Part shown: piece after piece, positions 1 to 9,098 of the stretch
Layout: each line of letters opens with the position of its first letter
Position numbering within the stretch: position 1 is the stretch's first letter
Source: CBDCYS01 sp965226245
Lineage (GTDB): Bacteria > Acidobacteriota > Terriglobia > Bryobacterales > UBA6623
NCBI GenBank assembly: GCA_965226245.1
Contig: CBDDCL010000015.1
Coordinates: 5,022,001-5,086,000 of the forward strand
Reading direction: 5' to 3'
DNA: 64,000 nt
Position numbers and translations under genes: made by a program
Notes under the pieces: model-generated
What the model was told of the DNA's origin: nothing
What the model saw: only the letters and a program-made list of their open reading frames with translations
The model's database searches: none

Positions 1-752
1 TTGTCGGGAGGCGGCCACGCGGCGGCGAACTCAGAATGCAACAGCCAGAACTCAATCCCCAAAACCACGCCCATACCGCACGAAACCGCAAAAAATCCTA
101 GAATCAAACGCCTGTCCTGGATAAGCAAAGCGAACAGTCCCAATGCCATCCACATGCCGCCGAACGCCAGGTAGTTCGAGAGGTAGAGCATGACTCCGCC
201 GCAAGCGATGCGAACATAGAACGAACGGCTGGCGGCCAACTCGGGATCCCGAAGATAGCGGCAGAATTCGAGAATCAGCCATGTGGCGGCGAGTACGACG
301 AGGATGTAATAGCGGCTCTGCCGGGCAGCCGAAAGAAAGTAAATCGAGAGAACACCGAGGTAGGGGAGCAGAAGCGGCTTGAGTCCCGGGCCAAACAACA
401 ATACGCCCAGCCGGTACATGACGAACAGTGTCAGCGCGCCCAGGCAAGCGAAGGGCAACCGCGCCGTCACCGTATCAGCCCCCAGCAATTTGAAACTCGC
501 TGCCGCTACATAGAACTGCAAATAGGTGTGCATCGCCGGCAGCAGCTTGGAATTCAGGTCGTGCCCGTCGGCGGCTTGCACAACGAGCTGTTTGCCGTCG
601 AATACCCAGGGAAGCCAAGTACCGTTCTCGGCCATCATGCGGCCCCAATTGGCGGTAGTGCCCTCGTCGCGCCACAGAAGCGCGCCGTCGAGCCGCCAAA
701 ACAGCAAGATGGCGGCAACAACCACGAGCAGGGCGACGAGCGTAACGCGCAT
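1..752 (-). CDS. Membrane glycosyltransferase of the ArnT/PMT (GT-C) type, partial
   Basis: This open frame runs off the left edge, so only the N-terminal ~250 residues are seen. It begins with a hydrophobic membrane segment, followed by a W-R-D-E-G motif near residue 27. An acidic residue at this place is typical of the first periplasmic loop of GT-C enzymes, which transfer sugars from polyprenyl-phosphate donors. At least five more hydrophobic segments follow, with an R-Q-S-R-Y-Y patch after the third, also typical of the family. ATG at 752 is used; an in-frame GTG at 776 is possible. Neither has a clear ribosome binding site. The acceptor cannot be told from the sequence. It is transcribed away from the atp genes. 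Confidence 0.72.
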   Translation of the reverse strand, partial: MRVTLVALLVVVAAILLFWRLDGALLWRDEGTTANWGRMMAENGTWLPWVFDGKQLVVQAADGHDLNSKLLPAMHTYLQFYVAAASFKLLGADTVTARLPFACLGALTLFVMYRLGVLLFGPGLKPLLLPYLGVLSIYFLSAARQSRYYILVVLAATWLILEFCRYLRDPELAASRSFYVRIACGGVMLYLSNYLAFGGMWMALGLFALLIQDRRLILGFFAVSCGMGVVLGIEFWLLHSEFAAAWPPPD

Positions 753-1177
753 GGAATGTTTTACGAAATCAGGCACGGGCGAGCGCCGCGGACCGTAGAA
801 GGAAACGAGACCACCGCCGCGAGCAGGCGAACAGGGTGCGATCTCGCTCGAGTCGTGCTCCCTGGAACTGATCCCGGAAAGCCTCCAGTATACCGAACCG
901 CGTTTTTCTCAAGTCGCCACAACTTCCAGCGGCAAGCAGCGGGGACGCTGGGCCTGGCGTCAGGCCTGCGGCCAAATCCTAGCTAGCTGCTTTTTCGTGC
1001 CACTCCGCTGCTGTCTCGCTGCCAGCTAAGTAACGAAGTCTCAAAAGTCTCTTTGAGTTGCCGAATTACGCCACTGTTTGATATCGTTAAATTCTAGAGC
1101 GTCACCTCCGTAGGGAAGCTTCCAACCTGTCGTCAGAATGTAGGATTTGATTTGCGATCTGCTCTCCGTGTGTCGCG
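753..1177. other. Divergent intergenic region, no gene seen
   Basis: This gap separates the leftward glycosyltransferase from the rightward ATP synthase genes. Short open frames exist on both strands but none has a ribosome binding site or recognisable protein. The part around 1020-1140 is comparatively AT-rich and is the likeliest place for the atp promoter, though no clean -35/-10 pair stands out. Confidence 0.4.
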
Positions 1178-1396
1178 ATGGGAGATCTTCGCGGGCGCGG
1201 TTTCCGAATGAAACCCACTGGGCCGGCGGCCGTTGCCGGCTGGAGTCTCAGCGGCAGTATTCTGGGGTGTCTCTTTATCGGCTACGTAGTTGGAGACTAT
1301 TTTGACGCCAACCCGGCGGCTATCGTGATTGGGCTGTTCGTTGGCGTCGTGGTCGGGTTTTATACCCTGGCGAAGACAATGTGGCTGAAGAAATGA
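1178..1396 (+). CDS. AtpZ/AtpI-family small membrane protein (ATP synthase-associated)
   Basis: This 72-residue protein has two hydrophobic segments joined by a short polar loop (G-D-Y-F-D). That is the layout of the AtpZ family (PF09527), usually the first gene of F-type ATP synthase operons and linked to Mg/Ca handling or c-ring assembly. An internal ATG at 1208 could be the true start. The stop overlaps the next start (ATGA at 1393-1396), so it is probably translationally coupled to the next gene. Confidence 0.7.
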   Translation: MGDLRGRGFRMKPTGPAAVAGWSLSGSILGCLFIGYVVGDYFDANPAAIVIGLFVGVVVGFYTLAKTMWLKK

Positions 1397-1674
1397 CTGT
1401 AGCCGTTATTTGGGGCGTTGTGGTCGGAGCAGTGACTTTCGGGATTTCCGAGCTGCTGCTGAAGCTGTGGGAAAAACATCCGGCTTTGGATTTCTGGAAG
1501 GTTTCCCTGCTGGGTGTGATCGCCCGCGGCAGCTATGTTCTCGGGATGCTGACGTTCGTTGTCCTGTCAGGCTGGGTGGAGCCGGCGCCCTTTACGATGG
1601 CTCTCGTCGCGATGTATTTCGCGGCACAGGTTTTTGAAGCCTTTCGATACCGAAAGCAGATCGAAACGAGATGA
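1393..1674 (+). CDS. atpI: ATP synthase protein I-like
   Basis: This short membrane protein of about 93 residues has three to four hydrophobic stretches and sits between atpZ and atpB, the expected place for AtpI, an assembly factor for the c-ring. The ATG at 1393 overlaps the previous stop; a GTG at 1381 in the same frame is an alternative. Its own stop overlaps the atpB start (ATGA at 1671-1674). Assignment rests on size, membrane pattern and position, because this family is poorly conserved. Confidence 0.65.
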   Translation: MTVAVIWGVVVGAVTFGISELLLKLWEKHPALDFWKVSLLGVIARGSYVLGMLTFVVLSGWVEPAPFTMALVAMYFAAQVFEAFRYRKQIETR

Positions 1675-2483
1675 TTGCGCCGTTACCATTTGCCTTCCTG
1701 CTGGCAGCCGCCGCTGGGGAACACGGGGAAGAGGAGAGTCTTTCCGAGGTCCTGATCCATCACATCTCGAACCACGATTACCCTTCTCTCGCTCAGTGGG
1801 GCATGTCGAAAGGCGTGGTCATGATGTTCATCGCGGCGGCGTTTCTGATCGTTGTGACCACCTGGTTCTTCAGGAAATCCCGTGTCTCGAACGGCGCTCC
1901 GAAAGGTGTCACCAACGCCTTGGAGTTTCTGGTGGTTTTCATTCGCGACGAGATAGCGATTGCGAACATGGGACCGAAAATCGGCCGCATGTTCACGCCG
2001 TACTTGCTGACGCTGTTCTTCTTTATCCTGACCTGCAACTTGCTGGGTCTGATTCCGGGCGCCTACACGGCCACGAGCAACATCAATATGACCGGAGCCC
2101 TGGCGCTTCTCACCCTGGGGTTGATGGTCGTTTCGGGACTGATCGTGCAGGGGCCGGTGGGCTACATCAAGCACATGGTGCCCGCCGGGACGCCGCTTGC
2201 CCTGGCGCCCTTGCTGATCTTCATCGAAACCCTGGGCACGCTGGTGAAGCCGGTTGCGCTGACCATCCGTCTCGGCGCCAACATGATGGCCGGGCACATC
2301 GTCATCATCGTGATGATCTCATTCATATTCATTTTCAAGAGCATCCTCGTGGGCGTCTTCTTCGCGGTACCGCTGGCGGTGGCCATGTATCTTCTTGAAA
2401 TCATCGTCGCTTTTATTCAGGCCTACGTTTTTACACTACTGACGGCACTATTCGTTGGAATGGTTACTCATCCCTCACACTAA
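1671..2483 (+). CDS. atpB: F-type ATP synthase subunit a
   Basis: This 270-residue integral membrane protein forms the stationary half-channels that pass protons to the c-ring. The family core is present: a loop with P-A-G-T-P and L-I-F-I-E-T-L-G, then the helix with K-P-V-A-L-T-I-R-L-G-A-N-M. The Arg in that last run is the essential stator arginine facing the c-ring carboxylate. A hydrophobic N-terminus and a short His/Glu-rich outer segment precede the first core helix. It overlaps atpI by 4 bp and is followed by atpE after 31 bp. Confidence 0.96.
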   Translation: MIAPLPFAFLLAAAAGEHGEEESLSEVLIHHISNHDYPSLAQWGMSKGVVMMFIAAAFLIVVTTWFFRKSRVSNGAPKGVTNALEFLVVFIRDEIAIANMGPKIGRMFTPYLLTLFFFILTCNLLGLIPGAYTATSNINMTGALALLTLGLMVVSGLIVQGPVGYIKHMVPAGTPLALAPLLIFIETLGTLVKPVALTIRLGANMMAGHIVIIVMISFIFIFKSILVGVFFAVPLAVAMYLLEIIVAFIQAYVFTLLTALFVGMVTHPSH

Positions 2484-2514
2484 ACAGATTCGATTCGGAG
2501 GATAGGATTCGCAC

Positions 2515-2841
2515 ATGACATTCAACTCAAAACGAGCAGCATTCGCCATGCTCTGCACGATTGCTTTTCTGTTCATCGCACCTGCCGCGGCGCTCGCCCA
2601 AGACGGTGGAGAAGTCGCGGGCGGTTTGCACTACTTCGGAGCCGCTATCGGCGGCGGAATCGTTGTGGTCGGGGCCGCGATAGGCATCGGCTGGCTAACG
2701 GCGGCTGCTTGCGAAAGCATCGCCCGCCAGCCCCAGGCAGCCAAGGATATCCAGTCCGCTTTCCAGTTGCCTTTGTTCTTGCTGGAAGGCGTTGCCGTGA
2801 TCGCAGTGGTCGGCTGCTTGCTGATCATCCTGATCAAGTAA
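2515..2841 (+). CDS. atpE: F-type ATP synthase subunit c, with N-terminal signal-like extension
   Basis: This c-ring subunit is 108 residues, longer than the usual 70-85. Residues 1-28 look like a signal peptide (positive start, hydrophobic run, ALA-Q cleavage-type site), then come the two ring helices. The polar loop reads A-R-Q-P (about 70-73), and the ion-binding carboxylate is Glu91 in the second helix. The residue after Glu91 is Gly rather than Ser/Thr and no extra Gln pair is obvious, which favours protons over sodium (inference). A GGAGG lies about a dozen bases upstream of the ATG. Confidence 0.95.
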   Translation: MTFNSKRAAFAMLCTIAFLFIAPAAALAQDGGEVAGGLHYFGAAIGGGIVVVGAAIGIGWLTAAACESIARQPQAAKDIQSAFQLPLFLLEGVAVIAVVGCLLIILIK

Positions 2842-2848
2842 GGCCGAT

Positions 2849-3373
2849 ATGGGCGGCGAAAGCGCACTACTCCGTTTCGAGCCGGGGTTGATGATCTGGA
2901 CGATCATCACCTTCGTTGTCTTGCTGGTTGTTCTGCGCAAGTTCGCCTGGAAACCCCTTTTGGCGGCGCTGGACGAGCGCGAGCAGAACATCCAACAGGC
3001 CCTGGAACAGGCTCAGAAGACGCAGCGTGAAACCGAGCTGGTGCTGGCCGAAAACCAGCGCCGGACCGACGCGGGCTTCAAGAAGGCCGAGGAAATCGTT
3101 CAGCAGGCCCGCCAAGAAGCCGAACAAATGCGTCAGAAGATGCTGGAAGAGGCCAAGGCCGAGTCTCGCCGTGTGACCGAGCAGGGCCTGCGGCGCATCG
3201 AGGCCGAGCAGCGGGCCGCCATGGAAGAGATCCGCAAAGTGGCCGGCGATCTGGCGATTCAAGCGGCCGGCCGGCTCATCCAGGTTTCGCTGAGCGACCA
3301 GCAGCAGAGAGAAATCGTCGATAAGTTTCTCGCCGAAGTTCCTGAGAAAAAAGGGTCCAATAGGGTCCACTAA
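2849..3373 (+). CDS. atpF: F-type ATP synthase subunit b
   Basis: This 174-residue protein has one N-terminal membrane helix (about residues 10-28), followed by a long charged coiled coil rich in Glu, Gln and Arg. It forms the peripheral stalk linking Fo to F1. It starts 7 bp after atpE. No atpH, A, G, D or C follows, so the F1 genes must lie elsewhere. The split of Fo and F1 is seen directly in this window; its conservation in relatives is from general knowledge. Confidence 0.93.
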   Translation: MGGESALLRFEPGLMIWTIITFVVLLVVLRKFAWKPLLAALDEREQNIQQALEQAQKTQRETELVLAENQRRTDAGFKKAEEIVQQARQEAEQMRQKMLEEAKAESRRVTEQGLRRIEAEQRAAMEEIRKVAGDLAIQAAGRLIQVSLSDQQQREIVDKFLAEVPEKKGSNRVH

Positions 3374-3622
3374 GGTCGAAGGGCTTCGTTCAGGTGGCCG
3401 CGGTTGAGGGTGCCGGCCGGCCCGAAGTTTTCTCCGCCGGAGCCGCTCCCGGCATATGACTATAGTTTATGTTTCCCTAAGACGATAGGCATAGGTGTCA
3501 TTAGACTTTTGTTTAAGGCACGCAGCCAATCGTTAACCGGCAGGCATTGCACCAGAATGCATAGTGGGAGTAAAGCCTCGCCGGGCGCCAGGGTCCGCGT
3601 GGCGTAGTGCGTATTCATCCTC

Positions 3623-6352
3623 ATGCAGTGTTTGCTCTGCCACAAAAGGATAGCCCGACTTCGCGTTTGGAAAACGAAATCGGAGTTCTGTTGCGACGAG
3701 CATGCGGTTACGTACAAAAAGCAGACTCTGGATCGCTTGCTGCGAGACCAAGAGCAACTGCTGCACAAAGTCACTGCTCCACCGCTCCCGATCTCGGATG
3801 ATCCAACGGATGACGGGCTGGACACGGTTCTTGCCGGGGGCAATGAAGCCGAGGGTCTCGATCGGTCTCACCTGCTGGCCGCGCCCGAACCGGCCGACAC
3901 CAAATTGGACGCTGTCGGAGTTGAGCTTTCAGATACACAACCTGCCGAGAGCTTCGATGACATCCTCTCTCGCGGTCAACAGGGCGCGACTCTGCCGGAT
4001 ACACAACCTCCCGAGAGCCTCCCTGGCGAGAGCATCGATGACATCCTTTCTACCGGTCAACAGGGCGCGACTCCGGATGATGTTCGTCAACAATCAGCCG
4101 AAGATGCTCTAGCGGCCTTACGAAGATTTGCTGAGCACTCCCCGGCGAAGCCTCCCGATATTGCCTCGGATGTCACGGCCGCCCGCGCAGCGGAAAAAGA
4201 CGAGCCGCTCGCGCCGTTGGAGCGGCTTGCCTCCGGGCTTAACGTGGAGCCCCGGGAGTTGCTGGACCAAGTCATATCCGGTTCGGACATAACCTCGGAG
4301 GGTAGCCCGGATCAAACGGACGCCGGCTTTGAGTTCAGCGGATCCGTGAAGGTTGAGAAAGAACAGGCGCCCGGCGGCACTCCCTCGATGCTGGAACGGC
4401 TCATGGGAGCTGGCCCGGCGGACGAGCCTTCGCAAGCCCTACCAATGCCCGTTATTGGAGAGCGCCCCGAGCTGGATGACGCCCCCTCCCCTGATGGGTC
4501 TTTGGGCAGCGAAAGTGATGCGGGCGAAATCGATTCGCCAGCCGCAGCTCGCGCGGCCGAACCACCGGCGGATCAATCCGAAGTGGATGCGCCCTCCGAC
4601 AGACCGATTTGGTTGAGGGAGTTCACGGCTGAGACGAGCGGGATGGAAGACCCGTTTGCTCACCGACTTGCTGCGGACGAACCTGATCTGGACGACGTGC
4701 GGTTTTCCGGGGCCGGAGCCTGGGAAGGGCAACCGGAAACTCCCGATCTCGCACATCCGCAAGGGGATGTTGAACTCACCGAGAATGCCGCCGCCGAGGC
4801 CACGCCGCCCGCGGATGAGTTAGAACCCGGCGATCTGGACGTCGACTGGGTTGCGGCGGCTGAGGAGTCCCCAGCAACTTCGGGCGAAGATGGTAAAGCG
4901 CTCGAATCGTTGCTCGATGGTCTGCTGGCGACTACGGAGGATGGCGGAGAATCTCACGACTGGGGCTCGAGCGTGGCATCAGGCGAGGCCCATGCGGGTC
5001 CGCCGATGCGGAATATAGTTCGTTTTCCGGGTCCCGATGAGCTGCCGCGGTTCAAGGAGGCCAGCTCTCAAGAACTCGCGGAGAACAATGAGCCGCCGCC
5101 CGGCGGCGCTGAGTCTCCGCCGGACACACAACGGCAATGGACGCCGTGGCTCGAAATGATGGGTGTCGAGCTCAGCGCCCAGGAGCCGGCCGGGTCGGAC
5201 GCTCCAGGGCAAGATCCGGAAACAGCCGGCGTCACTACGCCCCACGCCGCCGCTCCCCGGTTTAGCCTGTCAGCCATTGCAACGATATCGCACGCCAAAC
5301 TGTCTATCTGGGACGCCATCGGCACGAGAGCGGAAATGATGCCCGTCACGTTACGGCCATCCGGACACGTTCCGCAAGGGTTCCTCGACCACCAGGCGGA
5401 TACGCTGCCCGGCGGCATTAGTGAACATGCCGGTTTGCCTCTCGGTGGGCCGCTGGCAGCCGCGTTCACTCTTCGATTCATCCCAGCGGTGGAATTAACC
5501 GCTGCCGGCTCTCCCCGGCTTAACAGCGAGATCCAGGATTTCGCGCTAGACCAAAGTGCGTCCACGACGCCCCTCATCGCCGATATGGCTATTTGCCGCG
5601 CCCGCCCCACGCTGCGCCCGATGTCGCCCTCGGCTAGGTTGACGGCTGCCGGGGAACTCCTCGCCGCTGAACCGCGGATAGCCGATAGCGTGGGAAACGA
5701 CCTTCTCCGGCAGGCCGAAGTGGCCGTCCCGATTCTAGAACTTCAATCGCCGAATCGGGTTGCGGCGCGGACGCCCTTGAAGCCTATCGCTTCCGCCCGT
5801 CGCCCGCAGATTTTCGAAGCACTATGGCTGCCCGTGCCGCAACTACTAGAACTGGCTGAACAACCAGCCGGCAGAATGCATGGGGATCTGATTCGATCTA
5901 AGGTGGAATGCCAATTGTCGTCCCAGGCCGACATTCGTTACGGTTTATTTGTAAACGCCTGTCATATGCCGCCGAGCCGCTTGCTCCGCTGTTTTTGGCC
6001 GGCCTGGGCCGATCTGCCTCAACAACCAGTGGCTTATGAGGTGCAGAGTCTGTGGATTGAGCCACGCTCGACGCCGCATATGCCCGAACTGGCTTATCGC
6101 CGCATCGGCGGCGGCCGCGCTACCATCCCGCGAGTGGAGATGTTGTTGATGGCAACGGGGGCTGATGAGCGGGCGATGTCGCCCATGGCGTGGCTGGATG
6201 TGGACTTGGACAAATTGAAAGCTGCGCTGGCCCACGCGGACAAGCCTCTCGACGAGTTCGGAGGAGAGGTTCGGGATTGGAGGGCGGAACCGATTGGTCC
6301 GCTGCTGGCGCTACATGGCCCCGAGAACTTGGATCCGTGTGAGTACGCCTAA
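3623..6352 (+). CDS. Large acidic protein with N-terminal zinc-finger motif, function unknown
   Basis: This 909-residue protein is not recognised. The first 25 residues carry C-x2-C followed by C-C-x2-H, a compact putative zinc-binding knuckle. Residues ~50-530 are rich in Asp, Glu, Pro and Ala and are probably disordered, with an imperfect internal duplication of a D-T-Q-P...DDIL...GQQGAT unit (DNA about 3928-4080). The C-terminal ~350 residues are more hydrophobic and better ordered, so the frame is not simply low complexity. It lies 250 bp after atpF and 50 bp before a TPR gene, suggesting an operon with the latter. No enzyme motif was seen. Confidence 0.75.
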   Translation: MQCLLCHKRIARLRVWKTKSEFCCDEHAVTYKKQTLDRLLRDQEQLLHKVTAPPLPISDDPTDDGLDTVLAGGNEAEGLDRSHLLAAPEPADTKLDAVGVELSDTQPAESFDDILSRGQQGATLPDTQPPESLPGESIDDILSTGQQGATPDDVRQQSAEDALAALRRFAEHSPAKPPDIASDVTAARAAEKDEPLAPLERLASGLNVEPRELLDQVISGSDITSEGSPDQTDAGFEFSGSVKVEKEQAPGGTPSMLERLMGAGPADEPSQALPMPVIGERPELDDAPSPDGSLGSESDAGEIDSPAAARAAEPPADQSEVDAPSDRPIWLREFTAETSGMEDPFAHRLAADEPDLDDVRFSGAGAWEGQPETPDLAHPQGDVELTENAAAEATPPADELEPGDLDVDWVAAAEESPATSGEDGKALESLLDGLLATTEDGGESHDWGSSVASGEAHAGPPMRNIVRFPGPDELPRFKEASSQELAENNEPPPGGAESPPDTQRQWTPWLEMMGVELSAQEPAGSDAPGQDPETAGVTTPHAAAPRFSLSAIATISHAKLSIWDAIGTRAEMMPVTLRPSGHVPQGFLDHQADTLPGGISEHAGLPLGGPLAAAFTLRFIPAVELTAAGSPRLNSEIQDFALDQSASTTPLIADMAICRARPTLRPMSPSARLTAAGELLAAEPRIADSVGNDLLRQAEVAVPILELQSPNRVAARTPLKPIASARRPQIFEALWLPVPQLLELAEQPAGRMHGDLIRSKVECQLSSQADIRYGLFVNACHMPPSRLLRCFWPAWADLPQQPVAYEVQSLWIEPRSTPHMPELAYRRIGGGRATIPRVEMLLMATGADERAMSPMAWLDVDLDKLKAALAHADKPLDEFGGEVRDWRAEPIGPLLALHGPENLDPCEYA

Positions 6353-6402
6353 GGAAGCGAGAGAAGAAACAAGATTATCTGAGACTCGCGAGGGGAAGAG
6401 CG

Positions 6403-8151
6403 ATGAAATTCTTTGGAGATTTGAGTTTCTTGGACAGCAGCAAGACCGATCCCGGCTCGTCAGCGCCGGCCGGGGATGGGCCGGAACTAGTCGCCGACAG
6501 TCCCCTGCCGCTGACGAGCGCGTCGCCTTCCGCCGACTCGAACGGGGCCGACCCCAGCGGCGCCGACTCGAGCGGCGCCGACCACTATGCCGCAGCCGTT
6601 CGCCACTACCTAAAAGGCGAACTAGACGAGGCGCTCGAAGACCTTGAGAAGGCGCGCAAGGCAGGAAAGGAGCTAGCGGAAGTTTACACCGCGCTGGCAC
6701 AGATCTATCTGGACCAGAAGAAATTCTCCGAAGCGGCTAAACACTACATCGAACTCCTCGCCATCGAGCCCGATAACTCGGCTGCTCAGTTCAACGCGGG
6801 TTTGGCCTTGCAGGCGACCGAGAAGTACGAAGAAGCCAAGAAATCTTTCCAAACCGCTATCAGTCTCGATCCAGAGCTGGCGGATGCCTACTTGGGGCTT
6901 GCCGGGTGTTGCCTGAAACTTGATGACGCGGAGAGCGCCAAAGCAGCGTATGAATCCTATCTGAAATCAGAACCGGACTCCTATGCCGCTGTGTTTGGTT
7001 TGGGCGTGGCCTATCACCTTTCCGAGGACTTCGACAAGGCGGTTGAATACTATCAAGCCGCCATCAAGGAAAATCCCAAGTCCGAAGAGGTCTTGTCGAA
7101 TTTGGCCAGCGTCTACACCAAGCAGAATAAGTACGAAGATGCGACCCATATCTTCCGTGAACTCTTGAAACTCGACCCCGAGTCCGCCGCGGCTCATGAG
7201 GGAGTCGGCTACGCCTGCTACAGGCAGGAACAGTACGAAGAGGCTCGAGAACACTACAAAGCGCTGGTCAGCGTCACGGCAGACTCATACGAAGGGTGGT
7301 ACAACCTGGGTCTGGTTTGCCAAAAACTGAACCGCTTCGACGAAGCCATCGAGGCCTACACGCAGTCATTGCGATTGCGCGAGGACTCCGTAGGCGTTCA
7401 TCTTAACCTCGCGGCGTGCTGCCTAGAAGTAGAGAAGGACAACGAAGCCAAGGCGCTCTACAAGCGGGTTTTGCAGTTGGATGAAGCTTCACTGCCCGCT
7501 CTCTACAACCTGGCGGTCCTGTACGAGAAGGAGCAGGACTGGCCTGAGGCCGCCGACTGCTATCAGAAGCTCGCGGAGGTAACGAACTCTCCTGAGCCGC
7601 TGTTCCGCTTAGGCGTCGCCCTTCATAAGAACGGCCAGTGGCAGGAGGCTGCAAGCGTTTACGAAAAGTGTGTCGCGCACAAGCCAGACTGGACTCAGGC
7701 GTTGTTGAACTGCGGCATTGCCTACCTCAGGAACAACGACCACGACAAGGCGGCGCAAGCCTTCCAGAAGGTGCTGGAACTCAATTCTGATGACGTAGAC
7801 GCCCTTCTTGGAATGGCGGCGGTGCGGTCAGCTCAGGAGAACTTCGACGATCTAAGGAACCTCTACGCTAAACTGGCGGAACTCAAGAGCGACTCGGCGG
7901 AGATTCTGTTTAACGCCGGCCTGCTCGAACAAAAAGCGGAGCAGCAGGAAGCTGCGACCGAGTATTACACCCGGGCCGTCAAGCTGCGGCCGGATTTCGC
8001 TGAAGCCCACTTAAACCTGGGTGTTGCCCTGCAGGGTCAGGGCAAAGAGGCGGAAGCCGTGGAATGTTTCGAGAAGGCTTTAGAGTTGAAACCCGATCTC
8101 GCAAAGGGCTACTTCACACTGAGGCCGGCTCGCCCCTCCGCCCAGCGCTAG
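6403..8151 (+). CDS. Tetratricopeptide-repeat protein
   Basis: This 582-residue protein is made almost wholly of TPR units of 34 residues (about 14), recognisable by the repeated A-x3-Y/F...P-D-x-A-x2-L/N-L-G pattern from residue ~60 on. The N-terminal ~60 residues are low complexity with a small G-A-D-x-S repeat. TPR arrays act as protein-binding scaffolds; no catalytic domain is present. It follows the zinc-finger protein by 50 bp and the two probably work together. The last dozen residues depart from the repeat pattern. Confidence 0.85.
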   Translation: MKFFGDLSFLDSSKTDPGSSAPAGDGPELVADSPLPLTSASPSADSNGADPSGADSSGADHYAAAVRHYLKGELDEALEDLEKARKAGKELAEVYTALAQIYLDQKKFSEAAKHYIELLAIEPDNSAAQFNAGLALQATEKYEEAKKSFQTAISLDPELADAYLGLAGCCLKLDDAESAKAAYESYLKSEPDSYAAVFGLGVAYHLSEDFDKAVEYYQAAIKENPKSEEVLSNLASVYTKQNKYEDATHIFRELLKLDPESAAAHEGVGYACYRQEQYEEAREHYKALVSVTADSYEGWYNLGLVCQKLNRFDEAIEAYTQSLRLREDSVGVHLNLAACCLEVEKDNEAKALYKRVLQLDEASLPALYNLAVLYEKEQDWPEAADCYQKLAEVTNSPEPLFRLGVALHKNGQWQEAASVYEKCVAHKPDWTQALLNCGIAYLRNNDHDKAAQAFQKVLELNSDDVDALLGMAAVRSAQENFDDLRNLYAKLAELKSDSAEILFNAGLLEQKAEQQEAATEYYTRAVKLRPDFAEAHLNLGVALQGQGKEAEAVECFEKALELKPDLAKGYFTLRPARPSAQR

Positions 8152-8169
8152 GCGAAGGTTACTAGTAAC

Positions 8170-8934
8170 TCAAGCAGTGCCAACGCCGTCGGGCGAGGGC
8201 GAGTTGCCGTCGACGAACTCTTCGGCCCCACGAAGATCTTCGGGGCGTCCCACGTCCTTCCAAAACCCATCGATCGGGAGCCACCCGAACCTGACCCCCC
8301 TATCCAGCATCTGAACAACCGCGTCCGTGAGTTCATACTCCCCTCGCGGAGAAAGTTGTATGCGGTCCAGTTCATCGAAGACGGAGGGACGAAAACAGTA
8401 CACTCCGGCGTTCATCCAAGGCGTGGTCGAGCTGCCTGGCGGCGGCTTCTCAATGATTTGCGTTACCCTGTCCCGCTCCACATACACCGCCGCGCCCCGA
8501 TAAGGATCGTCGACGTCCTTGACCGTTAAGGCCGCTTCGGCGTGCTCCAATCGTTCAAACAGCGACTCATAGACTTTCGGCTCCACAAGAATATCACCAT
8601 AAGTCAACAGGAACGGATCTCGGCCCGCGAAATCCCGCGCTAGTCCGGCGGCGCTTCCGGTACCATCCTGTTGAGCCTGGATTTGATAGCCAATCTCGGC
8701 AACAGCCGGCGGGTGCGAATCGAAGTATTGCTCGACGATTTCCGCCTTGTAGCCCGTAATGATCAGGATTTGTCGAACCCCGGCCGCCTCCAGCCGCTCG
8801 ATTTGATGCCAAAGCAGGGGCCGCCCTTGCAGCGGCAGCATCGGTTTTGGGCGGTCGTCGGTGAGCGACTCCATGCGGGTTCCACGGCCAGCCGCCAGTA
8901 AGACCGCTTTGGAGATCGTCATTCGTCTCATCAT
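8170..8934 (-). CDS. Sugar nucleotidyltransferase (NTP_transferase family)
   Basis: This 254-residue enzyme carries the nucleotide-binding signature L-A-A-G-x-G-T-R-M near its start, and R-P-K-P-M-L-P about 15 residues later, as in glucose-1-phosphate uridylyl/thymidylyltransferases and mannose-1-phosphate guanylyltransferases. A T-Y-G-D-I-L segment supplies the metal-binding aspartate and N-A-G-V-Y the sugar site. There is no C-terminal left-handed helix, so it is a short form making an NDP-sugar. The exact sugar is not clear. A start four codons inside (8922) is equally possible. It converges on the TPR gene with 18 bp between the stops. Confidence 0.88.
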   Translation of the reverse strand: MMRRMTISKAVLLAAGRGTRMESLTDDRPKPMLPLQGRPLLWHQIERLEAAGVRQILIITGYKAEIVEQYFDSHPPAVAEIGYQIQAQQDGTGSAAGLARDFAGRDPFLLTYGDILVEPKVYESLFERLEHAEAALTVKDVDDPYRGAAVYVERDRVTQIIEKPPPGSSTTPWMNAGVYCFRPSVFDELDRIQLSPRGEYELTDAVVQMLDRGVRFGWLPIDGFWKDVGRPEDLRGAEEFVDGNSPSPDGVGTA

Positions 8935-9098
8935 ACGCCCCTACCCGCAACGGAGGTTCTCCCTAACAGGGGCGAACCCGGAAACTCTTAGCCCGGGGGC
9001 TGGCCGGCTGCGCGAAAACCGGATTTTCACGGGCTCGTCTGGACCAACCGAGGATTGCCAGCAAGTCTGAAGGTACGCCAAAGGCAAGAAAAAGGGAA

